Position numbers and translations under genes: made by a program. This document shows, piece after piece, positions 20,764-32,942 of a DNA stretch of 62,503 bases. The DNA comes from UBA7396 sp964527685 (GTDB lineage Bacteria > Patescibacteriota > Gracilibacteria > BD1-5 > UBA6164): assembly GCA_964527685.1 (NCBI GenBank), contig CAZGOC010000005.1, positions 1 through 62,503 of the forward strand, in the 5' to 3' direction. Below the pieces are notes generated by a model. The model saw only the letters and a list, made by a program, of their open reading frames with translations. It did no database searches and was not told where the DNA came from. The stretch's first letter is position 1, and each line of letters opens with the position of its first letter.

Positions 20764-22980
20764 TTATTCATATACTTCTCTTGGTTTACTTCAATTAGAT
20801 GGTCAAACTATTCATAACTCTTCTAGTATATCAAGCACTTTTGCTGCTCTAGCATATCAAAGTCATAGTTTTCTTTGAATTAATGAAGTTGATCATTTTT
20901 TTGATTCTCTAACTATTTTTATTGCTTTTTCTATTAACTCTGGATCTTCATCTTGATCTCAATTATAGTTTTCTAAAATACTTCAAGAAGTATTTGATTT
21001 CCCATTTACTATACTATCATCATATAAATTATTAATCATATCTGGGTCAACTGTAAGTTTTAATTCATTTACTATATCTTCAATTTCAGGAGTTTCAACT
21101 AAAACTCATTGTACTCTAACAGGCTCTAAAACTCAAGTTGGTAAATATAACATATCTCATCTTCAAAGTAAATCTTCTGCTCAAGCTTTATCTAAAATAG
21201 TTCTACTATCTATTTGACTTGCAACAGTAAAACTAATTCTTGAAGGAACATTTGCTTTTATAAGTCAAGTTATAACATCAACTGAAGGCCTTTGAGTTGC
21301 AACTATTAAATGCATTCAAACAGCTCTTGCCATTTGAGCTATACGAGCAATAGATCACTCAACTTCTTTTTTATTTCAACTCATCATTAAATCAGCAAGT
21401 TCATCAACTATTATAACTATATATGGCAATTTTTCATCTTTTTTTACTTTGGCATTATATTCTTTTAAATTTCTTGCATTTATTGATTTTGCTAAATCAT
21501 ATCTTCTAAGCATTTCAGCAACAGCCCATTTTAATGAATTTAAAGCTTTATCAGGGTTTGTAATAACTGGTGTTAATAAATGAGGAATTCAGTTGTAAAT
21601 TGATAACTCAACCATTTTAGGATCAATTAAAATCATTTTTAATTCACTTGGAGAAAACTTATATAACATCGAAATAATAAATCAATTCATTCAAACTGAT
21701 TTTCAAGATGCTGTTTGTCAAGCTACAAGTAAGTGTGGCATTTTTGTCAAATCTCAAACTATTATATCTCAAGAAACATCTTTTCAAACAGCTATTGGTA
21801 TTTCAAGCTTTGGATTATTAAATTCTTTACTTGAAATAACTTCTTTTAATCAAACAGCTTGTCTATTTTCATTTGGAACTTCAATACCTACAACTCCCTC
21901 TCCTGGAATTGGTGCTTGAATACGAATTGATTTAGCATGAAGTGCTAGAGTTAAATCTTTTTTAAGATTTTCAATTTTATTTAATTTTACTCAATCATCT
22001 GGTTGTAATCTAAACTGAATAACTGTTGGTCAGGCTCTATATCAAGTCATATTTACATTTATTTTAAACTGAGAAAGTTTTTCAACTATTTCTTTTTGTT
22101 TATTATAAATAGAGTTTTCATCAATTTTTATATTTCATCAAATATCTGACAATAAATCAATTGATGGCAATTTCCAACTATCATATTTTGGTTCTACAAA
22201 TGACTTTTCTTCTTTTTTTGTTATATTAATTTTAGTTTCTTCTTTATCTGTAGCAAAAGAATCTTTAATTTTTTTAAAAAATCAAGTTTCTTGTTTTTCA
22301 ATTAATATCTTTCTAGGTGCTTCTTCAAGCTCTAGTTGTTTTGGTTCTTTTTTTGAATTTTTTACTTTTTTTATTTCTTCTTCAAGTTCAAGTTTTAAAC
22401 TTTTAATATTTTCAAGTTCTTTATCTATTTTGCTATTTTTTACTTCTTTTAAATCTTCTTTTGGTAGTGAAATATTTTCTTTTATAGCTTTTAATTCAGG
22501 AGTATATGATATAACTTTTTTAAGTATTTTTTTATAACTAATTCTAAACATTAAAAATAATGAAAATAAAAATATCATTATAAGAAAAATAATTCATGAA
22601 ATATTTCAAAAAAATCATGTTAATAAACTACTAAAATTAAAAAATGAATTATATCAATTATTAAAACTTCAAATTAAGCTTGTAAATGATATAAAATAAA
22701 GTAAAAGTCCAAAAAATCTTGAGTTATTAAAAGAGAATCATTCTTTAAAAAATACAAAAATTCATAAAATTAAAATAATTGGAGAAAAAATGATTTGATA
22801 AAAACCTCAAAATAAAGATTTTAAAATCTTAAACACATAAAATCAAGCAGTAGATTCCACTTCTGCAAATATTGATAAAGCTCATAATACTATAAATAAA
22901 GTTGCTATAAATATATTTTTAGTATCTGGTTTAATAGTATTTTTATTTGAAATAATTTTTTTGTTATTTTTTCTAGCCAC
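20764..22980 (-). CDS. ftsK: DNA translocase FtsK/SpoIIIE
   Basis: 738 residues. Four or so transmembrane helices lie in the first 165 residues, followed by a charged Lys/Glu linker. The motor begins near residue 245: PTVIQFRLQPDDG, Walker A VAGQTASGKSVGMNGF with its glycines written as TGA, Walker B IVIIVDELADLMM, and ATQRPSVDVITGLIKAN. The C-terminal gamma domain (KGSTSLIQRKLGLGYARAAK) recognises polar DNA sequences. It pumps chromosomal DNA through the division septum. The start is taken as GTG at 22980 because an in-frame TAA lies just upstream and no ATG precedes the first membrane helix. Confidence 0.95.
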
Positions 22981-23018
22981 TTTTTTAAAAGTTATTTTTT
23001 ATTAAATTTTCATAAAAA

Positions 23019-23096
23019 AACCCCCAAGGTTATATATAATCGACTATAAATATATTAATTATTATATTTTAGTCAAATCAATAAAAACCCTGGGGT
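23019..23096 (-). terminator. Long nested hairpin, likely terminator of the LCL protein gene
   Basis: Outer arms AACCCCCAAGGTT and AACCCTGGGGTT can pair imperfectly; inside, GACTATAAATAT pairs with ATATTTTAGTC. Read on the minus strand it ends in GGGGGTTTTTTT, 35 bases past the stop at 23131. Unusually long for a simple terminator. Confidence 0.55.
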
Positions 23097-23130
23097 TGAA
23101 AAAAATAATCAAATAATCAAATTACCAACC

Positions 23131-25593
23131 TTAGCGGGTACAAACTACATAGTAACTAGTCGTCTTAATGTAGTTGCTAGAATTACCGTTGTAGAAGCTA
23201 ACTATCCATGCAGTTGTAGTATAGTTTGCGCTCGTAGTAGATGACCAGTAGTTATTGGAAGCAATATTAAAATATGCTGTATCTACTGAAGGTCGATTTC
23301 TAGTATAATCCACTATAGACAAAAGTTCTGTTATATCTGGAAGTCTCCAGTCTGTATATCATCAAAGTTCAAGTCCAGCACAGTATGATTTTGCATTTTC
23401 CCAAGTTTTAACTCATTGAACTACTCACTCTGACTGCCACATAAGACCTGTTACTGAGTCTTTTACTACTCATGTAGGTCATTTGCTTCACTTATCAAAA
23501 CTAAAACGAGTAGGTCAGTTTGTTGCTGCATTAAGATATGGTGAAGTAAAGTTAATTCAGTCTCACCAAGTATCATAGATTGGTTCTTCAATAGTCCAAG
23601 TTGCATTTACTGTTTTACTTGCAGTTATATTTGTATATCAAGTATCCCATCATGCAAATGTATATCATGCTTTTGTTGGATTTGCTGGAGCTGTAGCATT
23701 TCATCAATGATTTACAGTTTCTGTTTTTAAAGTTGTAGAGTCTGATTTAAATGTTACTGTATATTAAATATTATCTCCTTTTACCACACAATTTAAACTA
23801 TGTCCTGGTATACAATAAGCCATACAAGTAGGTCAAGTTACTACTCAGTTAACTCAGTTTTCTATTGCCACTTCTGCTCATCCTACAAATGCTTTACAAA
23901 CAGTAGCAGTTCATTCACATTTATTTAAGTTTGGATTCCAAGTTTGTCAATTAGGACATCACATTTTACACTCAGTTGTAGATGGTCTTCATGGTTTTCA
24001 ATCACAGATATAACTTGTAAATTTTCATGTACTTGGATTTATTCAAGATGGAGCAACCCAAATTTGTCATCAAAATAAAGTTCAAGAACATTGAATTAAT
24101 GCTCAGGAAAGAGTATTACAACTAGAAATTTTATTTGATTTATATACTTCTCATTGTTCTATATTTCACTTTAAAGTATAGTTTTTCCATGTATTTTGAG
24201 AAGTTAAAAAATCTCAAGTTGTTTTTGTTTCAGAAGCAGAAGTATCAATATTTATTGATCGAAAAATTTGAGTAATTGCTCAATTTGGACTTGTAGAAAC
24301 TCAATTACTATCACTTCTAGCCAAGTCTTCAGTTTTTACAATTAATAAATTTTTTCACTCATCAAGACATTCATCTAATCTAGTTTTTCAAAATAAATTA
24401 AGTAAAGATGGTTGAGTTTTATTTAATGCAGTGAAATTACTATTATACTTTATAATGAATCAATTAGTATATTGAGATTTTACTCAAGAAGCAGCAGTAG
24501 TACTATTTAATATACTTGATAATGTAGTTGTATCTGGAGTATAAGAACCATTACATGCTCATAAAATAATATTTACTTTTCATATTCAAGATACATCATT
24601 TCATATAGTTATTTCAAGTCATTTTAATAAATCATCATTTCAAGATCTACCAGAAACCCTATCTCTAAAATATTTACATCATTCTGTTATTGTTCAAGCT
24701 CTATATTTAGCTATATTACACCATTTATTATCATCATTTGAAAATACATTTTGAACTAAGTTTATAGATGATAAAGGTCAAGCAGTATCTTGAGTAGCAT
24801 ATCTTCATTCTACTTTACAAGATTGTTTATTTTGATAATTAGTATATTGTCTTCATATATTTCAAAGTTGATCAAAACTTATTACTAAATTATCTCTTGA
24901 ATATCAAGTTGTACATTGAGCATTTTTTCAAGTTCCCTGATTTTTTATAGGTATTGATGATGGAGCACAATTTCAAACTGGACAATTCCAAGTTCAATTT
25001 GAAGGAGGTGTATGTGTAACATTTACGGTTGCTTTTGCATCACAAGATTGAGTTTCATCATTTTTTAATTTTATAGAATTTGAAGACTGGCTAAAATAAA
25101 ACATACCACTTTTTTCAGTATAGTTGGTATAAGAATCAGTTCAAGTTGGAGATGATAAATATTTTTCACATCCATTTGCAGAAGTTCTACAACTCTTATA
25201 TGAAGCAGCTCAACAAGCATATGCAGCACAACTATTATAATTAGTAGTACAACTTGTTGTTGTATAGCCAGAATAACTACAAGTTGATCAAGTAGCACAC
25301 ACTGTTGTTTTTGTTAAGTCATCATTTGCATATCAACATGCAGTATAATTTTTTACTCAACAATCAGATGTAGCACAAATTTTATATGTTTCTGCTCAAC
25401 AATCAGGGTGTCTTGCATTATTATATGATGAACATGTATAGCTTCATCAAGTAGGGGAATATGATTCCGTCTTAGTTGTGCAAAATATATTACTTTCATA
25501 ATTTCCCTTCTGTATAGTCCCTGGAACAACTCAAGCATTGACTATTCCTAAACTAGTAAATAGAGTAATTATTATTAATATTAATTTTTTCAT
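23131..25593 (-). pseudogene. Large secreted repeat/LCL surface protein, interrupted by one in-frame TAA
   Basis: One continuous frame of 820 codons runs from ATG 25593 to TAA 23131, except for a TAA at 23764-23766. The upstream part (609 residues) starts with a signal peptide (MKKLILIIITLFTSLGIVNAG), then Cys/Tyr/Ser-rich repeats (CSSYNNARHPDC, YKICATSDCG, YKSCRTSANGC), and a middle domain. The downstream part (about 210 residues) begins YTVTFKSDSTTLKTETVNHG...PTKAGYTFAGW, an InlB-type (Listeria-Bacteroides) repeat, and ends in an LCL/DUF1566 domain (LPDITELLSIVDYTRNRPS, NNYWSSTTS). The break falls at the very first residue of the InlB repeat, as GDNI-stop-YTVTF, and one base change (AAA to TAA) would explain it. 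The function would be cell-surface binding. It is a broken gene, a variable locus, or a stop that is read through. Confidence 0.75.
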
Positions 25594-25829
25594 AATTTTA
25601 TAAGTTAAATTATAAAGATTTTAAGGTTAGTTTTTTTATTATTTTAGGTTTTTTTTATTATTTTTAGCTTAATTTTAAAATAAATTTTTTAAAGTCTTTT
25701 TAAATAAGGCAAATTTTTTGATTATTTTTTTAAATTTCAGTCTATGTTAAAGAACTATTTTATTTAAGATAATAATTAATTATCTTATCTTATGATATTA
25801 TATATTAGTTATATAGTAAAGTCAAAAAA

Positions 25830-25856
25830 AAAAAAGATTTTAAAAAATCTCTTTTA
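25830..25856 (-). terminator. Terminator of trpS
   Basis: On the minus strand AAAAGAGATTTTTTAAAATC then a long T-run (A-run on plus at 25824-25834). It overlaps the trpS stop. Confidence 0.65.
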
Positions 25857-26834
25857 AAGTCAAACTGTTTTTTTTATATCTATATATTTTTGAGAAACTA
25901 TATTATTTGCAATTATGTTTCATTTATTTAATTTTTTTTCTATTATAGAAAAATTATTTTTATACATTTCATACTTTTTTCTTGGGATTTCAAAGTATTT
26001 TAAAATCAAATCAAGTAATTCAAGTTTTGCATGTCAGTATCAGTATCATCATTTTTCATATTTTTGTCTTATTTCTTTTATTTTATCTTCATTTGCAAAA
26101 AGTTTTATAAGTCAAAACACATTACAATTATCTGGGTTTTTAGGGTTTTCTAAAGGAATGTCATCAGTAACTATAGACATAATATGTTTTTTTAAGTCTT
26201 TTTCTTGGGCAAAAATTGGTATAAAATTGTTATATGATTTACTCATTTTTCTTCCATCAGTTCAAGGAATTATTCATAAATTTTCACTTATAATTTCATT
26301 TGGCAATTTAAATACATTACAATTATATGTTTTATTAAAATTTCAAGCTATATCTCTTGCAAATTCTATGTGTTGTTTTTGATCTTTTCAAACAGGAACA
26401 TAATCTATATCAAAATTGATTATATCTGCAGTCATTAAAATAGGATAATTAAAAACTGCCATATTTATATCAATATCTTTATCTTTGCTATCTTTAAAAG
26501 CATGTGCTTTAAGCATCAAACTATATGGAGTAACACTGTTTAAAATCCATACAATATCATTATGGTGAATAAGTTTTGATTGTTCAAAAACTATTATCTC
26601 ACTATCATCTGGTAAAAAAGAAAAATACTCTATTAAAACATTTTTTATATTATCTTGTAGAGTTTTTTTATCATGAACTGATGTTAGGGAGTGCAAATCA
26701 GCAAGCATTAAATAAGTTTTATTTCCTACTCCTATATCAATTATAGGTTTTACAGCTCAAAAATAATTTCATATATGCATTCAACTTCAAGTTGGTTTAA
26801 CTCAAGTGAGTATTTTTTTATTTACTAAATTCAT
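25854..26834 (-). CDS. trpS: Tryptophanyl-tRNA synthetase
   Basis: 326 residues, typical bacterial length. The class I signatures are present: GSMHIGNYFGAVKPII (HIGN, both Gly as TGA) and GRKMSKSYNNFIPI (KMSKS), plus YPILMTADIINFDIDYVPVGKDQKQH. It charges tRNA-Trp in the cytoplasm. In this genetic code UGG is the only Trp codon. Confidence 0.96.
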
Positions 26835-26975
26835 TTTTTTTGGTATAATAAAACTTGTAAAATTAGGTAAATTTTATAGTAAATTTTATAAAATTTTACT
26901 ATTATTTATAAATATAATATACAAACTTGATTTTTTCTCAAAAGATTTTCTAATTTTTACAATACTTTTATTGTT

Positions 26976-27740
26976 TTATCTTCAAGGAAAAGTTAAAAAT
27001 AATTCTATTTTACTTCAATAATCTTTCATTTCAAAAGAAATTATTGAGTTTTTTTGTTCTATTCTTCTATTATACCTTCAATTTCAATTATAACCACTTT
27101 CATATATATCCATATTATTTTTAATTGGAATAATTCATATTCTTCTTTCTCAATCACTATCAAATATTTGCACAGTATTTCATCATTTAAATCAAATAAC
27201 TATAGAATCACTTTGAGAACTTTTTCCATATTTTCAAACTCTTCTTGATGATTCAATATATATTCTATATTTTCAATTTCAAATATACTCACTATCTGCT
27301 CATACTATATCATAAGTTTTTTCTTTTATTCAATCAAAACCAAGGACTTTTTTAGTAACTCTTCATCAAGCAACTTCAAAAGGAGGAATATTTTCATTAT
27401 AATATTCTTGTTGATTTGGTTGAGTTATTTGTGGTTGTGTAGCTATTTGATCACTTACACTTAGTTGAGTATTATTATAAAGTCATGCTATTAATTCATA
27501 AAGTTTCATTTTATTTTTTCAAGTTTCAGTTTTTCATCTTTTTGATAAATTTTCTTTTAACACACTTAATTCTTTTATAGTTAACTCTGAAGTAGCTTTT
27601 TTTATTATTAAATCTTTTATAATTTTAGCATCTTCTATAGAAGTTGACTCTAAATAATCATTTATAAATCATTCATATTCTTTTAATTTTTCATTTAATT
27701 CAATTCTATTAATTTGTTTATCATAAAATTTATCAGCCAT
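26976..27740 (-). CDS. Protein of unknown function
   Basis: 254 residues without signal peptide or membrane helix. Residues 1-75 are helical and charged (LNEKLKEYEGFINDYLESTS), a short Gln/Pro-rich linker follows (IATQPQITQPNQQEYY), and the C-terminal 130 residues look beta-rich with Gly/Tyr/Arg (YRIYIESSRRVGKYGKSS). I recognise no family. It lies 141 bases upstream of trpS. Confidence 0.65.
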
Positions 27741-27846
27741 AAATTTAATTTTTATTATATAAGTTTTATAGATTTTATCATAAAAACTTTTATTTTGCAA
27801 AAGATATAGAATTTTTATATAGAAAATTTATTTTTTTAGTTTTAAA

Positions 27847-27871
27847 AAAATCTCTAAAAATAGAGATTTTA
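27847..27871. terminator. Terminator of trxA
   Basis: Stem AAAATCTCTA, loop AAAA, stem TAGAGATTTT, with an A-run on the plus side giving a T-run on the minus strand. It overlaps the trxA stop codon. Confidence 0.8.
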
Positions 27872-28183
27872 TAAATATTTAGAAACAATTTCTTTTAATT
27901 CATCTTTTTGTTTTACTCAAACAAGCATTTCAACTGGTTTTCCATCTTTTAAAACTATTAAAGTTGGAATACTCATAATTCTAAATTTTTGAGCAAGTCC
28001 TGGATTTTCATCTACATTTACTTTTCAAACTTTCATTTGTCCTTCCATTTCAGTTGCAAAATCACTTAATATAGGCAACATCATTTGACAAGGACCACAC
28101 CATTCAGCCCAAAAATCAACTAAAACAACTCAAGAAGATATTTCTGTTTCAAAATTATTTTCATTTAATACAACTACTGACAT
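27869..28183 (-). CDS. trxA: Thioredoxin
   Basis: 104 residues. The active site is VDFWAEWCGPCQMMLPIL, and the cis-proline region is FRIMSIPTLIVLKDGKPVE; length is standard. It is a cytoplasmic dithiol reductant. A possible promoter with TTGACT and TATAAT lies in the 68-base gap to gatB. Confidence 0.97.
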
Positions 28184-28251
28184 TTTTTTTAATTTAATAT
28201 ATAAAGTATAGTGTTTATTATTATAACTATTTTTTTATTAAGTCAAAAAAA

Positions 28252-29700
28252 TTATTTTAATTTTTCTTTTAATAATTCATTAAATATTTTAGGATTTCAT
28301 TTTCAAGCACTTTCTTTCATGCATTGTCAAACTAAAAATCCAAATATTTTTTCATTTCAAGATTTATAATCTAAAACTTGGTTGTTATTATTTAAAATAA
28401 CATTTCATACAATGCTATTTAATAATTCTAAATCATTTTTTTGAATTAAATTTTTACTTTCTGCAATATTTTTAGCATCTCATCAATTGTTAAACAATTC
28501 TTCAATTACTATTTTTGCATTTGTTGATGATAATTCATCGTTATTTACCATAATAACTACATCTGCTAGGTTTTTTGGAGTTATTTTTAGGCTTGAAATA
28601 TTTTCATTTTCATCTTGTTTTAATAATCATAAAACTACAGTTGTTAAATAAGAACATGATTTTTTAGGATCATTTGACAATCGTGCAACTTCATCAAAAT
28701 AATCTCATAGTTCCCTATCTGATGATAAAATTCTAGCATCATCTTCCCCTAATTTAAATTCATTTAAATATCTAAGTCTTTTTTCTATTGGTAATTCTGG
28801 TAGTTTTTTTCTACAATTTTCTATAAATTCATCACTTAACTCTAAAGGTAATAAATCAGCTTCTGGATAATACCTGTAATCCATGGCATTTTCTTTACTT
28901 CTTTGAGTATGGCTAATTCAAGCATCATCGTCCCATCATCTAGTTTCTTGGTCTAGAGTTCATCATGAAGTTAAAACCTTTACTTGTCTATTAAATTCAC
29001 TATCAATTGCTCTTGCAATAGCTTGGAAAGAATTTATATTTTTTAATTCAACTCTAGTTCATAAAGTAGTAACTCATTTAGGTCTTATTGATATATTTAC
29101 ATCACATCTTAATTGTCATTTTTCCATATCAGCATCAGACACTCATGATGCTCTAAACATTTTTTGTAATTCTTTTAAAAACTCTACTACTTCTTGTTTT
29201 TCTTTAAATACAGGATCTGTAACTATTTCCATTAAAGGGCTTCAAGCTCTATTGTAATCACACAATGTTTTTCATCAAGTATGAACAAGTTTTCAAGCAT
29301 CATTTTCTAAATGCATATGATGAATTGAAAAGCTTCTTTCTTCTCCATCAACAATAGTTTTTACATTTCACTTTAAAACTATAGGCTCATACATTTGTGT
29401 TATTTGATAACTAATTGGATTATCTGGATAAAAATAAGTTTTTCTATCAAAAATTGAAGTTTTGTTGATTTCACATCACATCATCATTCATCAAATAAGT
29501 CAAAGCTCAACTACTTTTTCATTTAATTTAGGCAATATTCAAGGAAATCCCATACAAAAAGGACAAACATTTGTATTTGGTTCAAGCTCTAATTCTAGTG
29601 CATTTTTACAACTACAAAACATTTTTGATTTAGATTTTATTCTTACATGTATTTCAAGTCATATAACTTTTTCATATTCTACCATAAAATTAATATTCAT
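28252..29700 (-). CDS. gatB: Aspartyl/glutamyl-tRNA amidotransferase subunit B
   Basis: 482 residues, standard. Motifs include VIGLEIHVRIKSKSKMFCSC, NTNVCPFCMGFPG with the zinc cysteines, FDRKTYFYPDNPISYQIT, and the helical tail domain. It amidates Glu-tRNA-Gln or Asp-tRNA-Asn with GatC and GatA, which are not in the window. The start is the first ATG (MNINFMVEYEKVIG); a second in-frame ATG five codons on is possible. Confidence 0.95.
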
Positions 29701-29772
29701 TAAATTTTAAATTTTTATCATTATATATTTTTTTTAGAAAATACAATAAAATTTTGCTCTTTTAAAAAATAT

Positions 29773-32010
29773 ATGATACAATTATTTCAAATGAATTTTA
29801 ACAATTATTTTTTAAATATGAAGTTTTTGTCTTATATAAATAATTTTTTAACTAAAAATAGAAAAAATATCATCTATATAGTATCTATAGTTTTTGTGTT
29901 TTTTTATTTTTCTGATTTAAGTTTTGCAAGTAATACTACAGCTACTACTCCACAAAGTTGATCTAGTGATAAAAATTGGGTTATTGAATTAATTAATTGA
30001 TTTTTAAAAATTGCTTCTGCTATTTTATGACTTTTGACTTTTTTAGTTTGACTTTTTTTATACCCAGAATGGACTTCTTGAAGTATTATATGATTATGAT
30101 GAAATGATTGAGGATTAAAACAAATGTGGATAATGATTTCAAATATAGTTTATTTTGTATTTGCTTTGATATTTTTATGGATAGCATTTATGAATGTTAT
30201 ATGAAAAGAATGAGATTATTCTTTAAAAGAAGCATTGCCTAGATTTATAGTTTGACTTTTGATGGTTCCTTTTACTTGGTTTTTTGTACAATTTATATTA
30301 TCTATTTCAGCAATATTAACAGTATGAGTATTATCACTTCCATATGATACTTTTAAAGATACTTATATGCAAAAAAATGAGTTAGATAAAATAGAACTTT
30401 GTAAGGATTATGAAATAAATGTATGAAAACAAAAAAAAGATGAAATGCCAGTTAAATGTAAAGAATGATGAGAAAAAATAAAATTATCTGATATATTATC
30501 TTGAAAAAACTCAGACTCCCTATACTGAATAACTGCAGTTTATACATATGCAATTATGGCTGTAGATGGGAATTGAAAGTTGTCAATTCAAGATATATGA
30601 AGTTGAATAAGCGATTTAGTTAGTTTATGAGTAAAATGAATTTTTGATTTAATATTTGTCCTTGTATATGCTCTTTTAATGATAGCTCTTGCTTTAGTTT
30701 TATTTGTTAGATGAGTGTATTTATGGTTTTATGCTATGTTGTCACCTTTATTTTGATTACTATATTTCTTCAAAAAAGAAAAAGAGTGAATTTGAGGTTG
30801 AAAGTTTAGTTTAACAGAATTTATTTCACTTGCTATGGTTCCTGTTTATGTTTCTGCTGCACTTGCTTTTTGATTATTATTTATTTTTTCTGCTTGAAAT
30901 GCTATGAAAAACAATAATACAACTGCACAATCATGATGAAAGGCTATAATTGAAGACTGAGGTAAAAAAATTAATTTTTGATGATTTAGCTATACTTTAA
31001 AGTGAGCTGTTAATGATTGATGAACTAAAGAGCAAATTAATAAATTGATTTGATGATTTCAATGAACTTTTTGAACTTTAATACTACAAGTTTTTTGACT
31101 TGCAATACTTTGGATGGCAGTAATGGCTGCAGTAAATCAATCAAAAATTACACAAACTGTAGCTGATCCATTTGCACAATTTTGAAAAAGCATCTGAGAC
31201 CTTGCAATGAAAGCTCCAACTTATGCACCTATATTGCCTGGAGGTTTGAATGCACATTGACTTGCTCAAGTTTGAAGTATGCCAGAACAAGCTATTCAAA
31301 ATAAATCATCTGATATAGCTTGAAAATTTAGAGAACCTATACAATGAGTATTTGGATGAAATATAATAGATCCTAAAATACTTAGAAGAATGGATACTTT
31401 AATGGATGATAAGAATTGAATACAAAAAAAAGAATTACAAGAATTAATGAGACATCAAGCTGATTTAGTAAGACAATACTGAAGAAATAATCCTGTTGTT
31501 AAAAATATGGAGCAAAAAATAGCTAAAATCTTATGAGAAAATAAATGATGATTAAATTCAGTTACCGATATTTGATGAGCTAATTTTGATAAATTAAAAA
31601 ATTGAGATGAAAAAGAATTTGCTAAAGCTTTATTATGATGATTAAGTTGAAATATACCTACCGATAGTGAGGTAGTAAAATACTTAAATGCTAAAAATCC
31701 AAATAATAACTTTGATTGAAATCAAACTCAAGCTCAAACTCCTACTCAACTACCTGCTTGAATATCTAAAGTTGATGATAGTAAAAACCCAAATAAATAT
31801 AAAGTTTGAAATACTGAAATAAATATAACAAATAATTGAAGTTGATTAAGTGGTTGAGAAATAAATAAGATAGCTGAGTGATTAAAAGATGTTTCAAAAG
31901 ATAAGTGAACTTCTTGAGTGGAGAGTGTGTTGAGAGAAATGCAAATTACAAATTGAGATACAATAAAAAAAATAAAAGATAAAATAGATGAATTAAATAA
32001 AAAACCTTAA
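29773..32010 (+). CDS. Large polytopic membrane protein, possibly TrbL/VirB6-like
   Basis: 745 residues. A hydrophobic leader (KNIIYIVSIVFVFFYFSD then LSFAS) is followed by many membrane helices up to about residue 500 (LGLLTFLVGLFLYPEW, LIFVLVYALLMIALALVLFVRG, VFGLAILWMAVMAAVNQS), and then a 250-residue polar Gly/Asn/Gln-rich tail. This layout resembles the inner-membrane channel protein VirB6/TrbL of type IV secretion and similar proteins often found in candidate phyla. No other secretion gene is next to it, so the assignment is tentative. Confidence 0.6.
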
Positions 32011-32042
32011 AAAACAAAGCACTAATAAGTGCTTTGTTTTTG
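32009..32042. terminator. Bidirectional terminator between convergent genes
   Basis: Perfect 12-bp stem AAAACAAAGCAC and GTGCTTTGTTTT around TAATAA, with A- and T-runs. It overlaps the 3-prime ends of both neighbouring genes. Confidence 0.85.
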
Positions 32043-32819
32043 TTTAACTTCATCAATTAATTTATTAAATATATTAATTTTTAAGTCTTTATAGTTTTGA
32101 GTTAAACTACTGTCTTGAATTTCTTTTATTTTATCTTTTATTTGAAGTATAAAATCATCATACAATTTGTTTTTTATTTCTTTTGGTATAGTCAAATACT
32201 TTTTATCGCTATCTATTTCATCTATTTTTTGTTTAATTTTTTGAGTAATTGAAACATCTATTTTTTCTTGTAAATCTTGATTATGTTGTTCAATTTTTTT
32301 TGTATAATAAGACACTTTTTGATCAAGTAAATTTTGAGATTTTTGTATTTCTTCTATTAAATTTTTTGATTCTTTTTCTGATCTAACTTGAAATTTTATA
32401 TGTTCTATAAAATCATTTCTTTTTTCAAATATAACAAATTTTGCTAAATATTTATATATATCTGCTCTTAAAACTATTAAATCATTTTTTTCTTTTTCTA
32501 CATTTTTAAACTCACTAATTTTTTTATTTAAATCAAAAATAAGTACATTTCTTTTTTCTAAAAAGTTATTTATAACTTCTTTAATTTCTTTTAATTCTTT
32601 TTTTGTTAGATCTGTTTTTATAAAAGAAATTAATTCTCAGTATTCTTTTGATAATTCTTGATTATTTTTAATAAACTCAAATTGTTCTGTTTTTAATTTA
32701 TTTACATATTCTCAAAGTTCTGCTGTAGTTAAAGAACTAGTTAAAATACCTTGTTTTTCTGCAAAGCTTTGATTTATTATTAAAAAAAATGTTATAATTA
32801 TTAAATATATTTTCTTCAT
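32022..32819 (-). CDS. Secreted coiled-coil protein of unknown function
   Basis: 265 residues. Signal peptide MKKIYLIIITFFLIINQSFAEK, then an almost wholly helical Lys/Glu/Gln/Ile-rich mature part suggesting long coiled coils (LTKKELKEIKEVINNFLEKR, KIEQHNQDLQEKIDV). No catalytic motif. It could be a periplasmic spacer or adaptor; no family recognised. Confidence 0.7.
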
Positions 32820-32942
32820 ATCTATATGTAAAAATTAGAAAATTTGTAAATTAATAAATTTTTGGCTTTAACCTACTAGATTTTTAAATTCTCTAATTTT
32901 TAGTAATTTTACTATATAAAAAATACTTTATTTGTAAAATAT

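Noticed and set aside
25594..25829. RNA gene in the AT-rich gap between the surface protein gene and trpS
   Set aside because: No stable structure or conserved motif is visible; it probably only holds the promoter of the surface protein gene.
29773..32010. Firm assignment to type IV secretion
   Set aside because: Only the layout is similar; no adjacent VirB or Trb gene and no diagnostic motif, so it is kept as tentative.
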